Source: Sulfurimonas sp. (GTDB lineage Bacteria > Campylobacterota > Campylobacteria > Campylobacterales > Sulfurimonadaceae). Taken from it: a DNA stretch of 49,837 bases. The position numbers and the translations under genes are program-made. The stretch is from NCBI RefSeq assembly GCF_041583195.1, contig NZ_JBFHGL010000013.1, positions 1-49,837 of the forward strand, read 5' to 3'. Positions 17,647-26,189 of this stretch are shown piece by piece. Each line of letters begins with the position of its first letter. The stretch's first letter is position 1. The notes beneath the pieces are model-generated. The model was not told the DNA's origin, made no database searches, and worked only from the letters and a program-made list of their open reading frames with translations.

Positions 17647-19513
17647 CCTTCCAGTTCCCTTTATCTTCATACTCAGGTTGTTTTTCTTTGTAAAGAACAT
17701 AGTTATCAATCACAAGAAGATCCATTTCTGTTCTCATAAAACATCTATAACTGTCTTCTGGACTACATACTATCGGTTCACCTCTAACATTAAAAGATGT
17801 ATTCACAATTGTCGCACATCCTGTTTTGTCTTCAAATTTTGATATAAGCTTATGATATCTAGGATTTGTTTCCTTATGTACTGTTTGTATCCTAGCACTA
17901 TAGTCTATATGAGTTACAGCAGGTATTTCACTTCTTGGAATATTTAGTTTTTCAATACCGAATAATTTTTCTTCTTCTTCAGTCATTTTATACTGCTTTT
18001 CTTTTTTTACAGGTGCAACCAAAAGCATATAAGGGCTATCAACATCTAATTCATACCATTCACTAACTTTTTCACGAAGTACTGATGGAGCAAAAGGTCT
18101 AAAGCTCTCTCTATACTTTATTTTTAAGTTCATAATTGATTGCATTTTTTTACTTCTAGCATCACCTATAATACTACGATGCCCTAATGATCTTGGTCCA
18201 AATTCCATCCTATCGTAATGCCAACCAACAACTTTTTCTGAAGCAAGTTCATTTGCCACTATATCAACTAAATTTTCTTCATTTTCAATAAATTCATATT
18301 TTGCATCCACACTATCAAGATACTCTTTAATCTCTTCATTTGAATACCTAGGTCCTAAGTATGAACCTTGCATTTTATCCAATTCATTTAGATTGATACT
18401 TCTTTTATTGCTTAGTTCTTGATAATACACAGAGTAAGCCCCACCCAATGCTCCACCAGCATCTCCAGCAGCAGGCTGAATCCAAATATTATCAAAAATA
18501 TTTTCTTTAAGTAGTTTCCCATTACCTACACAATTAAGTGCAACTCCACCAGCCATACATAAATTTTTACTTCCTGTGATCTCTTTTGCATGACGGGCAA
18601 GTTTAATCATTATTTCTTCTGTCACATCTTGAATAGAAGCAGCTAAATCCATCTCTCTTTGAGTAAGATCTCCCTCACGTTCTCTTGGAGGTGTACCAAA
18701 TAACTTATGAAATTTTTCACTTGTCATTGTAAGTCCGGTTGTATAATTAAAATAGCTCATATCAAGTTTAAAAGAACCGTCTTCTTTAATATCTATAATT
18801 TTATCTTTGATTATATTAGAATATATCGGTTTTCCATATGGAGCTAAGCCCATAACCTTATACTCTCCACTATTTACTTTAAATCCGGTGTAATATGTAA
18901 ATGCTGAGTATAAAAGACCTAAGGAATGCGGAAAGTGGATCTCTTTTAAAAACTCTATTTTATTGTTTTTACCATATGCAATAGATGTAGTTGCCCATTC
19001 ACCCACACCATCAATTGTTAAAATTGCTGCTTCTTCATAAGGACTTGGATAAAAAGCACTTGAAGCGTGACTTTGGTGGTGTTCGCCAAACATAAACTTT
19101 TCTATAATTTTTGATTTAAAACTTTTTAATTCCTTCTCATTAGAGTCTGGATTCAGTTCTTCAAACAGGTCTTTAAACTCTCTAGCTAAAGTTTCTTTCA
19201 AAAATAGTTTATCTTTTAACCAAATAGGCATAGACATTAAAAATGATCTAAAACCTCTAGGTGCTTCTGTTAAATATGTTTCAAGAAGTCTTTCAAACTT
19301 TATAAACGGTTTATCATAAAAAGCTATGTAATCTATATCTTCTAAATTGATTCCAGCTTCTTTCAAACAATATTTAATTGATTCTTTTGGAAAAGAATCA
19401 TCTTGTTTTACTCTTGTAAAGCGTTCTTCCTGAACAGCAGCAACAATATGTTCATCATTTATAAGTGCTACACCACTATCATGATAATATGCAGATATTC
19501 CAAGTATATACAT
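17627..19513 (-). CDS. O-carbamoyltransferase (NodU/CmcH family)
   Basis: 628 aa. The N-terminal ASKHA-like Kae1 domain has ILGISAYYHDSGVALI, the metal-site motif GEHHQSHASSAFY and LTIDGVGEW. The C-terminal YrdC-like domain has EFGPRSLGHRSIIGDAR and ATIVNTSFNVRGEPIV. The enzyme moves a carbamoyl group from carbamoyl phosphate, via carbamoyl-AMP, to a hydroxyl. It is encoded next to a DUF5989 protein and an SxtJ-like protein, the same trio found around saxitoxin O-carbamoyltransferase SxtI. The locus implies a sugar of the glycan as acceptor. ATG start, 10 nt downstream of the DUF5989 stop. Confidence 0.9.
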   Translation of the reverse strand: MYILGISAYYHDSGVALINDEHIVAAVQEERFTRVKQDDSFPKESIKYCLKEAGINLEDIDYIAFYDKPFIKFERLLETYLTEAPRGFRSFLMSMPIWLKDKLFLKETLAREFKDLFEELNPDSNEKELKSFKSKIIEKFMFGEHHQSHASSAFYPSPYEEAAILTIDGVGEWATTSIAYGKNNKIEFLKEIHFPHSLGLLYSAFTYYTGFKVNSGEYKVMGLAPYGKPIYSNIIKDKIIDIKEDGSFKLDMSYFNYTTGLTMTSEKFHKLFGTPPREREGDLTQREMDLAASIQDVTEEIMIKLARHAKEITGSKNLCMAGGVALNCVGNGKLLKENIFDNIWIQPAAGDAGGALGGAYSVYYQELSNKRSINLNELDKMQGSYLGPRYSNEEIKEYLDSVDAKYEFIENEENLVDIVANELASEKVVGWHYDRMEFGPRSLGHRSIIGDARSKKMQSIMNLKIKYRESFRPFAPSVLREKVSEWYELDVDSPYMLLVAPVKKEKQYKMTEEEEKLFGIEKLNIPRSEIPAVTHIDYSARIQTVHKETNPRYHKLISKFEDKTGCATIVNTSFNVRGEPIVCSPEDSYRCFMRTEMDLLVIDNYVLYKEKQPEYEDKGNWKDEFELD

Positions 19514-19523
19514 TATTTATATC

Positions 19524-19673
19524 TTAAAACAGTGTGTAAACGAAAGGTGCAACAGCACTACCTTGAGACAATACTATTAAAGCACCTAAACCAAGCATAA
19601 TTACAATTATTGGTGCTAACCAAAACTTCTTTCTTACTTTCATAAAGGACCATAATTCTTTTAACATTGACAT
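19524..19673 (-). CDS. DUF5989 (SxtK-like) small membrane protein
   Basis: A 49-aa gene, easily missed because of its size. It begins MSMLKELWSFMKVRKKFW and ends with LSQGSAVAPFVYTLF, with one hydrophobic helix between (residues 19-36). This is the pattern I recognise as DUF5989: a basic amphipathic N-terminus, one membrane span and the conserved QGSAVAPF(V/I)YTLF tail. It sits between the SxtJ-like gene (10-nt gap) and the carbamoyltransferase (10-nt gap). In saxitoxin clusters the corresponding small protein, SxtK, accompanies SxtI and SxtJ; its function is unknown. It probably anchors or assists the carbamoyltransferase at the membrane. That role is inference. Confidence 0.85.
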   Translation of the reverse strand: MSMLKELWSFMKVRKKFWLAPIIVIMLGLGALIVLSQGSAVAPFVYTLF

Positions 19674-19683
19674 ATTGTTTTTC

Positions 19684-20070
19684 CTAAAATTGATTTTTCA
19701 TTGATTGAGGCTGTGTCTCTCTACTAATCCAATAAGTAGATTCCTTCTTATCCATTTTTTTTCTTAACAAATCTTTTCCAAATATTTTAAGTAAAATAGA
19801 AACCGGTGTAAATAGTCCAAAATACAAAACAGACATAATAATTTTAGACATTATATTACCAATAAACTCACCAAATTTAATCCATAAAGTATATGGTTTT
19901 GACAACAATACTGGTTTAAATAAAACTGTCAAAATTAATGATATTATAATTACTAAAACTATTGGTATAAAATTATTATATTTAACTAATTGATAAAAAA
20001 ATATTGTAGCAAATATAGCGATCCAAATAAAGGTAAATATTTTTATATCTTTTATTTTTATTGTTGACAT
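19684..20070 (-). CDS. SxtJ-like membrane protein
   Basis: 128 aa with three hydrophobic stretches: about residues 10-28, 32-54 and 75-95. The C-terminal part LLRKKMDKKESTYWISRE, with its tryptophan and basic residues, is typical of SxtJ-family proteins, which are encoded beside O-carbamoyltransferases and are of unknown function. The gene stands between cysQ (24-nt gap) and the DUF5989 gene. It likely belongs to the membrane complex of the carbamoyltransferase. Family assignment rests on size, topology, the C-terminal motif and context. Confidence 0.75.
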   Translation of the reverse strand: MSTIKIKDIKIFTFIWIAIFATIFFYQLVKYNNFIPIVLVIIISLILTVLFKPVLLSKPYTLWIKFGEFIGNIMSKIIMSVLYFGLFTPVSILLKIFGKDLLRKKMDKKESTYWISRETQPQSMKNQF

Positions 20071-20094
20071 ACTATTTCCATTAAAATCATTTTG

Positions 20095-20850
20095 CTATTG
20101 TACTATAAACCAAGGATTTAGTAAACTTTCTTTATTATAAACAATTGGTTGATTTAATCCAAACTGATAAGTCATTTTTCCGGCTTCTCTCACTATTGCA
20201 TCTGCTGCTGCAGTATCCCATTCCATAGTAGGTGCAAGTCTTGGATATATATCAGCTATACCTTCTGCAACCATACAAAGTTTTAGGCTGCTTCCTTTTG
20301 ATACCTGTTCAATCTCTTTAGCATCTAAAGAGTTAATAAAATCTTTTGTTTCATTTGAAAGGTGTGACTTAGATGCTACTACAGTTAGTTTTTCATTTGC
20401 TTTATTATTAACATATAATGGAAGTTTTTTTCCATTTTTAAAAGAACCATATTCACTCTTAGCACTATACATATCACCTAAAGCCGGAGCATAAACCACG
20501 CCTAATACTGGTGTATCATGATGTATCAATGCAATATTAACAGTAAACTCATCATTTTTTTTAATAAACTCTTTTGTCCCGTCTATTGGGTCTACACACC
20601 AGTAATATTCCCAATTTTTTCTTAAAACATACTCTACTTGTTTATTTTCCTCAGACATAATTGGAATATTTGGATAAAGCTCATTTAGTTTAGAACATAT
20701 TATTTCATTTGATTTTAAATCAGCTTCTGTTAATGGTGATTTATCATCTTTATAATCAACATTGAAATCTTTCTTATATATTTTAAGTATAGCTTCTCCT
20801 GCTTCTAAAGCTAATTTTTTAATATCTTCAATATTAATTTTTTCAAGCAT
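20095..20850 (-). CDS. cysQ: 3'(2'),5'-bisphosphate nucleotidase
   Basis: 251 aa, inositol monophosphatase superfamily. Metal-binding motifs are all present: KSPLTEADLKSNEII, MSEENK, CVDPIDGTKEFIKK and MEWDTAAADAIVREAG. It hydrolyses PAP (the product left after sulfate transfer from PAPS) to AMP and phosphate. It follows cysC with an 8-nt overlap. With the sulfotransferase at 8895-9854 it completes a make-use-recycle set for PAPS. ATG start. Confidence 0.93.
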   Translation of the reverse strand: MLEKINIEDIKKLALEAGEAILKIYKKDFNVDYKDDKSPLTEADLKSNEIICSKLNELYPNIPIMSEENKQVEYVLRKNWEYYWCVDPIDGTKEFIKKNDEFTVNIALIHHDTPVLGVVYAPALGDMYSAKSEYGSFKNGKKLPLYVNNKANEKLTVVASKSHLSNETKDFINSLDAKEIEQVSKGSSLKLCMVAEGIADIYPRLAPTMEWDTAAADAIVREAGKMTYQFGLNQPIVYNKESLLNPWFIVQ

Positions 20851-21448
20851 TTAAATATCCATGATTTTTAAGATATTCAATTACCATAGTTGAAGCATCT
20901 TCTATACTTATTCCATCATTTTGAATAACTATTTCAGCTGTTTCAGGAACTTCATATGGTGAACTTATACCTGTAAAGTTTGGTATTTCACCATTTCTTG
21001 CTTTTTCATATAGACCTTTAGGATCTCGTTTTTCACATACTTCAATGGGAGTATCTATAAATACTTCTATAAATTCTCCATTTTCAACTAACTTACGGAC
21101 ACTATTTCTATCCTCTTTAAATGGTGAAATAAATGCACTTAAAACAATAGTGCCACTATCCACAAAAAGCTTTGCAACTTCTCCTATTCGACGAATATTT
21201 TCTATTCTATCTTCATCTGAAAAAGAAAGACCTTTATTTAATCCCATGCGAATATTATCACCATCTAATAGATATGTATGCTTGTTCAGTTCTAAAAGTT
21301 TACTCTCAACTGCATTTGCAATAGTTGACTTACCACTCCCACTAAGCCCTGAAAACCATAATATACAAGATTTTTGATTCTTCATTTTAGATCTTTCTTC
21401 TTTTGACACATGATGTTCATGCCACACTATATGTTGATTATCTGACAT
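20843..21448 (-). CDS. cysC: Adenylyl-sulfate (APS) kinase
   Basis: 201 aa, normal length and soluble. Walker A GLSGSGKST spans residues 34-42. LLDGDNIRMGLNKGLSFS, the APS-binding region, and FIDTPIEVCEKRDPKGLYEKA with FTGISSPYE follow. It phosphorylates APS to PAPS. It overlaps the preceding APS kinase fusion gene by 11 nt, so two APS kinase genes lie in tandem. This copy has the canonical LDGDN motif, whereas the fusion copy reads LDSKD at that point. It probably supplies PAPS to the sulfotransferase. Confidence 0.95.
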   Translation of the reverse strand: MSDNQHIVWHEHHVSKEERSKMKNQKSCILWFSGLSGSGKSTIANAVESKLLELNKHTYLLDGDNIRMGLNKGLSFSDEDRIENIRRIGEVAKLFVDSGTIVLSAFISPFKEDRNSVRKLVENGEFIEVFIDTPIEVCEKRDPKGLYEKARNGEIPNFTGISSPYEVPETAEIVIQNDGISIEDASTMVIEYLKNHGYLNA

Positions 21449-22163
21449 ACTTCTTCTTTATATATTTTACTATTTCTACTGTAGCTTCTTCAACACTTTT
21501 TTCGTCAGTATTTATGATTACTTCTGCATGTTGTGGTTCTTCATATACATCGTTTATACCTGAAAAGTTTTTCAATTCACCGCTAATAGCTTTTTCATAT
21601 ACACCTTTATAATCACGTGCTTTACAAGTTTCAATATCTGTTTTTACATATACTACAACATTATTTTTAACCATTTCACGGATTGCTTTACGAGACTCTC
21701 TATATGGACTTACAAAAGATGCAACTGTGGAAACTGAATTATTTTGTAATGTTTTTATTAAATGGCCTATTCTATGCATATGCCTATTTCTATCTTCTCT
21801 AGTAAATCCAACTCCTGGAACTAGATCCCTTATATCTTTAGAGTCTAAACGTTCTAATGGAATATCTAATTTCTTTAATTCTTTAAATACAGAATCAGCA
21901 ATAGTAGTTTTTCCACTTAAAGGTAATCCTGTAAACCATAAATTAAATGGTTCTATTTTTTTTCTTCCCCATCTGATTTTAACCCAAGCTCTCTCATGTG
22001 CCCAGTAAAGTCCAACTTTAGCTACTGTTTCAAGCACACCTGCTGCTATAGCTAAATCAAGCCTTCCAAAAAATATATATACTATTATAACCGTAGTTGT
22101 TGTAGCAAAAATCCTCCAGCTTATACCTTTAACTATTGAACGTTTGTTAGTATCTTTATACAT
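21438..22163 (-). CDS. DUF2061-APS kinase fusion, membrane-anchored
   Basis: 241 aa. Residues 8-62 form a DUF2061-type domain with two short membrane helices (SIVKGISWRIFATTTTVIIV; LAIAAGVLETVAKVGLYWAH). Residues 70-241 are an APS kinase domain with Walker A GLPLSGKTT at 79-87 and YKGVYEKA...FSGINDVYEEP near the end. The usual LDGDN motif reads LDSKD and the substrate region reads VPGVGFTREDRN, so its activity or specificity may differ from normal CysC. It abuts cysN directly and overlaps the soluble cysC. It may hold PAPS synthesis at the membrane where sulfation occurs; alternatively it is a diverged regulatory partner. Confidence 0.88.
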   Translation of the reverse strand: MYKDTNKRSIVKGISWRIFATTTTVIIVYIFFGRLDLAIAAGVLETVAKVGLYWAHERAWVKIRWGRKKIEPFNLWFTGLPLSGKTTIADSVFKELKKLDIPLERLDSKDIRDLVPGVGFTREDRNRHMHRIGHLIKTLQNNSVSTVASFVSPYRESRKAIREMVKNNVVVYVKTDIETCKARDYKGVYEKAISGELKNFSGINDVYEEPQHAEVIINTDEKSVEEATVEIVKYIKKKYVR

Positions 22164-23627
22164 TTAAGAAATAGCCTTACAATCCCATTCTGGGAAATTT
22201 TTTCTTATGTAAGCATTTAATTCTTTTTCAGCTTCTGTATATTCTCTTGCATTTATTTCATCGTCCATAGAATCATTTATTATTGATGAGCTTATCATAC
22301 CAGCACCAACAGTATTGTTTGTATATCTATCTATAATTATAAAACTTCCAGTGTATCTGTTGTCATTGTATGGGTCTACTGCTATTTTTCTATCTAAACT
22401 TAGTGTACATTTTGCAATATCATTAAGCTCTAATGAGTTTGCATCTAACTCTTCAAAAGTGTTTACATCTTTTTTATACTCTACAGATTTAAAAGCTCCG
22501 TTTATTACCGAAGTAGCTCTTTTTATAATGTAATTTGAATTTAACTTCATAGGTTCTTCACTCATCCAAACTATCATAACTGAAAATTTATTTGACACAG
22601 CAGGTATATCTAAACTTTTAACAATCATATCTCCACGAGAGATATCTATCTCATCTTCAAGTGTTAATGTAGTTGCCATAGGTGCGAATGCACTATCAAT
22701 TGATTCTACTTCTTCGTCTTTAGTTTTTGGACGAAGTTCTTTAACATCATTGGATACTATAGATTTTACTTTAGAAGTTTTTCTTGAAGGTAATACAGTT
22801 ATCTCATCACCTACATTTATCTCGCCACTAGCTATTGTCCCACAAAAACCTCTGAAATTTAAATGTGGTCGATTTACATACTGAACCGGAAGTCTGAAGT
22901 GATTATTCTCTTTTTTATTTACTTCAATAGTATCTAATAGTTCCATTAAAGGTTTTCCCTCATACCAGGAAGACTTTTCAGATATACTTACTATATTATC
23001 ACCATCCAAAGCAGATATAGGGATGTATGTAAATCTTATATCTTTATTATGTGGTAAATTTGGAATAACTTCTTCATACTCTTTTTTGATCTCTTCAAAT
23101 CTTTCCTTAGAAAAATCTACCAAATCCATTTTATTAATCGCAACAATGATATTTTTTATACCTAGAAGTGAAGATATATAAGAGTGACGCTTTGTCTGTG
23201 TTAAAACACCTTGTCTAGCATCTATAAGTATTATAGCTACATCTGCAGTGGAAGCACCTGTAGCCATATTTCTAGTGTACTGCTCATGTCCAGGAGTATC
23301 GGCAATAATAAATTTACGCTTTTCAGTTGAGAAAAATCTATAGGCAACATCTATCGTAATACCTTGTTCTCTTTCAGATGCCAACCCATCAACTAAAAGT
23401 GCCAAATCAATCTTATCACCTGTTGTCCCAGATTTTTTTGAATCTTTTTCAATTGAAGCTAACTGATCTTCAAAAATCATCTTTGAATCATAAAGTAATC
23501 TACCAATTAAAGTACTTTTACCATCATCTACACTACCACAAGTAATGAATCTAAGAATTTCTTTATTTTCATGTTCACGAAGATACTTTTCTATATCTGT
23601 TGCTATTAAATCTGACTGATGAGCCAT
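22164..23627 (-). CDS. cysN: Sulfate adenylyltransferase large subunit (GTPase)
   Basis: 487 aa, EF-Tu-like GTPase. G1 GSVDDGKST lies at residues 31-39, G3 is DTPGHEQY and G4 is NKMD. Two beta-barrel domains follow (RFCGTIASGEINVGD-like region; YNDNRYTGSFIIIDRYTN near the C-terminus). With CysD it makes APS from ATP and sulfate, driven by GTP hydrolysis. The gene has no C-terminal CysC domain; the kinase is separate downstream. ATG overlaps the cysD stop by one base. Confidence 0.96.
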   Translation of the reverse strand: MAHQSDLIATDIEKYLREHENKEILRFITCGSVDDGKSTLIGRLLYDSKMIFEDQLASIEKDSKKSGTTGDKIDLALLVDGLASEREQGITIDVAYRFFSTEKRKFIIADTPGHEQYTRNMATGASTADVAIILIDARQGVLTQTKRHSYISSLLGIKNIIVAINKMDLVDFSKERFEEIKKEYEEVIPNLPHNKDIRFTYIPISALDGDNIVSISEKSSWYEGKPLMELLDTIEVNKKENNHFRLPVQYVNRPHLNFRGFCGTIASGEINVGDEITVLPSRKTSKVKSIVSNDVKELRPKTKDEEVESIDSAFAPMATTLTLEDEIDISRGDMIVKSLDIPAVSNKFSVMIVWMSEEPMKLNSNYIIKRATSVINGAFKSVEYKKDVNTFEELDANSLELNDIAKCTLSLDRKIAVDPYNDNRYTGSFIIIDRYTNNTVGAGMISSSIINDSMDDEINAREYTEAEKELNAYIRKNFPEWDCKAIS

Positions 23628-24538
23628 TAAAAGTACCCCTCTTGTTTTTTCTTCTCCATTGATGCATCACCATCACTATCGATAAGCCTTCCTTGTCTTT
23701 CACTTGTTGTACATACTAGCATCTCTTGAATAATCTCAGGAAGTGTTGAAGCTTCAGAATTCACAGCTCCAGTTAATGGGTAGCATCCAAGTGTTCTAAA
23801 TCTTACATTTTCCATTTTTGCAGTATCAGCTAGTTCTTTAGGCATACGCTCATCATCTACAAGTATCTTCGTACCCATATATTCAACAACCGGACGCTTT
23901 TTTGAAAAGTAAAGATCTGGAATAGGTATTGATTCTAAGTAAATATATTGCCAAATATCAAGTTCTGTCCAGTTACTTAATGGAAATACACGAATTGACT
24001 CACCTTTAGTGTGTCTGCCATTATATATATTCCAAAGTTCCGGTCTCTGGTTTTTAGGATCCCATCTATGATTTTCATCACGAAAAGAATATATACGCTC
24101 TTTTGCACGAGATTTCTCTTCATCACGTCTAGCTCCTCCAAAAACAGCATCAAATTTTTGAATATCAAGCATTTGCTTAAGACCTTCTGTTTTCATAACA
24201 TCAGTATGAAGAGCTGAACCATGTTTAAATGGAGATATATCCATCTCTTCACCCTTAGGATTTGAATAAACAATTAGCTCCATTCCAACTTCTTTTGCTC
24301 TACGATCGCGAAACTCTATCATCTCTTTAAATTTCCATTTTGTATCAACATGTACAAGCGGTAATGGTGGTGGTGCTGGATAAAATGCTTTTTGGAGTAA
24401 GTGAAGCATTACAGAAGAATCTTTACCAACACTATAAAGCATAGCAGGATTTTGAAACTCTGCTATCACTTCGCGCATAATATGCATAGATTCTGCTTCA
24501 AGTTGCTTTAAATGTGTTAGCTTTTTCTTATCTATCAA
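23627..24538 (-). CDS. cysD: Sulfate adenylyltransferase small subunit
   Basis: 303 aa, PP-loop ATP pyrophosphatase family. PP motif [10 protein letters not shown] lies near residues 35-44; [26 protein letters not shown] and [15 protein letters not shown] follow, all CysD hallmarks. It forms APS with CysN. The start is a TTG at 24538 that overlaps the TGA of wbpE in TTGA, with AAGGA 6 nt upstream. This links sulfate activation by translational coupling to a nucleotide-sugar gene. No cysH, cysI or cysJ gene is in the window, which argues against a role in cysteine synthesis. Confidence 0.96.
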   Translation of the reverse strand: MIDKKKLTHLKQLEAESMHIMREVIAEFQNPAMLYSVGKDSSVMLHLLQKAFYPAPPPLPLVHVDTKWKFKEMIEFRDRRAKEVGMELIVYSNPKGEEMDISPFKHGSALHTDVMKTEGLKQMLDIQKFDAVFGGARRDEEKSRAKERIYSFRDENHRWDPKNQRPELWNIYNGRHTKGESIRVFPLSNWTELDIWQYIYLESIPIPDLYFSKKRPVVEYMGTKILVDDERMPKELADTAKMENVRFRTLGCYPLTGAVNSEASTLPEIIQEMLVCTTSERQGRLIDSDGDASMEKKKQEGYF

Positions 24539-25623
24539 ATTAATTCCTTTTCAATATAATTAATTTCGTCATCAGAAATATATGGATTCATAGGCAAGCT
24601 CATTATTTCTGTAGAGACTATCTCAGATATAGGAAAATCACCTTTTTTATAACCTAAATATTTAAAACACTCTTGTAAATGTAATGGTATTGGATAATGT
24701 ACGGCAGTTGGTATTCCAACCTCTTTAAGTTTATCTTGTAAACTCGATCTATTTTTTACTCTTACAGAGTATTGTGCCCATGCAGAAGTAGCTTTATTAT
24801 CTACAAATGGTAAAACTAAATTTTTTGCACTTAAAGATTTTGTATACTTTTTTGCAACTTCTTGTCTTAACTTTAGATCTTTTTCATAGTACTTCAGTTT
24901 TACATTTAAAATTGCAGCTTGAATAGTATCAAGTCTTCCTCCCATACCGATATACTTATGATGATATCTTTTATTTTGTCCATGAACTCTTAATTGTTTC
25001 ATTTTGATAGCAATTTCTTCATCATCAGTAAACACAGCTCCACCATCACCAAAGCATCCAAGTGGTTTAGCTGGGAAAAAAGAGGTTGTAGATATATCAC
25101 CTAATGCACTATCTGTTTTACCATTAAAAGTACTTCCAAAACTTTGGGCACCATCTATAATAACTTTTAAGTTATATTTATCCGCTATAGATTGAATTAC
25201 TTCCATATCTGCTGGCTGTCCATAAAGTGATACAGGTACAATTGCTTTAGTTTTATCTGTTATCGCAGCTTCTATTTTTGTTGCATCAATATTATATGTT
25301 TTTTCATCTATATCAACAAATACAGGTTTTGCACCTAAGAAAGCTACTGTTTCAGCAGTAGCTATAAATGTAAATGGAGTAGTTATAACTTCATCACCAG
25401 AACTTATATCTAGTGCCATCATAGCAAGTAGTAATGCGTCTGTACCACTACTACATGTTATAGCATACTTTGCTCCTGTGAAATGTTGTAATGATTCTTC
25501 AAGCTGGCTAATCTCTTCGCCCATTATAAAATTTGATTTATCTAATACAGATTGTATAGCTTCGTCAATCTCTTTTTTATATAACTGATATTGATCTTGA
25601 AGTTTTGCAAAATCTATCTTCAT
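24535..25623 (-). CDS. wbpE: Nucleotide-sugar aminotransferase, DegT/WbpE family
   Basis: 362 aa, PLP enzyme of the DegT/DnrJ/EryC1 family. Features seen: [10 protein letters not shown] (phosphate loop), [10 protein letters not shown] with the PLP-contacting Asp, and [15 protein letters not shown] with the Schiff-base lysine at 186. In the Wbp pathway it aminates UDP-3-keto-GlcNAcA at C3 using glutamate. It sits downstream of wbpD (4-nt overlap) in the order wbpA-B-D-E, which supports this role over other sugar aminotransferases. The family is certain; the exact substrate is inferred from neighbours. Confidence 0.9.
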   Translation of the reverse strand: MKIDFAKLQDQYQLYKKEIDEAIQSVLDKSNFIMGEEISQLEESLQHFTGAKYAITCSSGTDALLLAMMALDISSGDEVITTPFTFIATAETVAFLGAKPVFVDIDEKTYNIDATKIEAAITDKTKAIVPVSLYGQPADMEVIQSIADKYNLKVIIDGAQSFGSTFNGKTDSALGDISTTSFFPAKPLGCFGDGGAVFTDDEEIAIKMKQLRVHGQNKRYHHKYIGMGGRLDTIQAAILNVKLKYYEKDLKLRQEVAKKYTKSLSAKNLVLPFVDNKATSAWAQYSVRVKNRSSLQDKLKEVGIPTAVHYPIPLHLQECFKYLGYKKGDFPISEIVSTEIMSLPMNPYISDDEINYIEKELI

Positions 25624-26189
25624 TTATTAGTAACCTTTAAATTATCATTCTCTAATTTATAAAAAGCATATTCATCTTCAGCTTTATCATCAACAAATTC
25701 TAGAGTATTACCCGAGATACCTACCCAGCCTATTTGTTTAGCAGGTACACCTACCATTAATGCATAAGGTTTAACATCTTTATTTATAACTGCACCACTA
25801 CCAATTAAAGCATATTCACCTATTTTAGTACCACACACTATAGTTGCATTTGCCCCAATTGAACATCCTTTTTTGAGTAATGTTTTTTTAAATTCTTCTT
25901 TACGAACAATAAAAGATCTTGGATTAATAACATTAGTAAAAACCATAGAAGGGCCTAAGAACACATCATCTTCTACCTCTACACCTTCATAAATTGATAT
26001 ATTGTTTTGTACTTTAACACCATTACCAATATTTACATTTGGTCCAACTACACAATTTTGCCCAAAGGAACAATTCTTACCTATATTGGTTCCACTCAAT
26101 ACGTGCGAAAAATGCCATATTTTAGTACCTTCTCCTACATTCACTTTATCATCTATATATGATGATTCATGTGCGAAGTATTCAGACAT
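25620..26189 (-). CDS. wbpD: UDP-sugar N-acetyltransferase, WbpD-like (left-handed beta-helix)
   Basis: 189 aa. Hexapeptide repeats run from about residue 15 to 150 ([47 protein letters not shown]), and the C-terminus [11 protein letters not shown] is typical of WbpD/WlbB. It acetylates the C3 amine made by WbpE, using acetyl-CoA, to give UDP-GlcNAc3NAcA. The gene abuts wbpB and overlaps wbpE by 4 nt. The whole pathway is local, so the WbpD assignment is well supported. Confidence 0.9.
   Translation of the reverse strand: MSEYFAHESSYIDDKVNVGEGTKIWHFSHVLSGTNIGKNCSFGQNCVVGPNVNIGNGVKVQNNISIYEGVEVEDDVFLGPSMVFTNVINPRSFIVRKEEFKKTLLKKGCSIGANATIVCGTKIGEYALIGSGAVINKDVKPYALMVGVPAKQIGWVGISGNTLEFVDDKAEDEYAFYKLENDNLKVTNK

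Noticed and set aside
17646-17709. Longer start for the second SGNH gene at 17709
   Set aside because: It needs an 83-nt overlap with the carbamoyltransferase gene and adds residues before the membrane helix without a good ribosome-binding site.
20843-24538. Cysteine biosynthesis (assimilatory sulfate reduction) operon
   Set aside because: No cysH, cysI or cysJ gene is present, while a sulfotransferase lies in the same gene run and cysQ is included.
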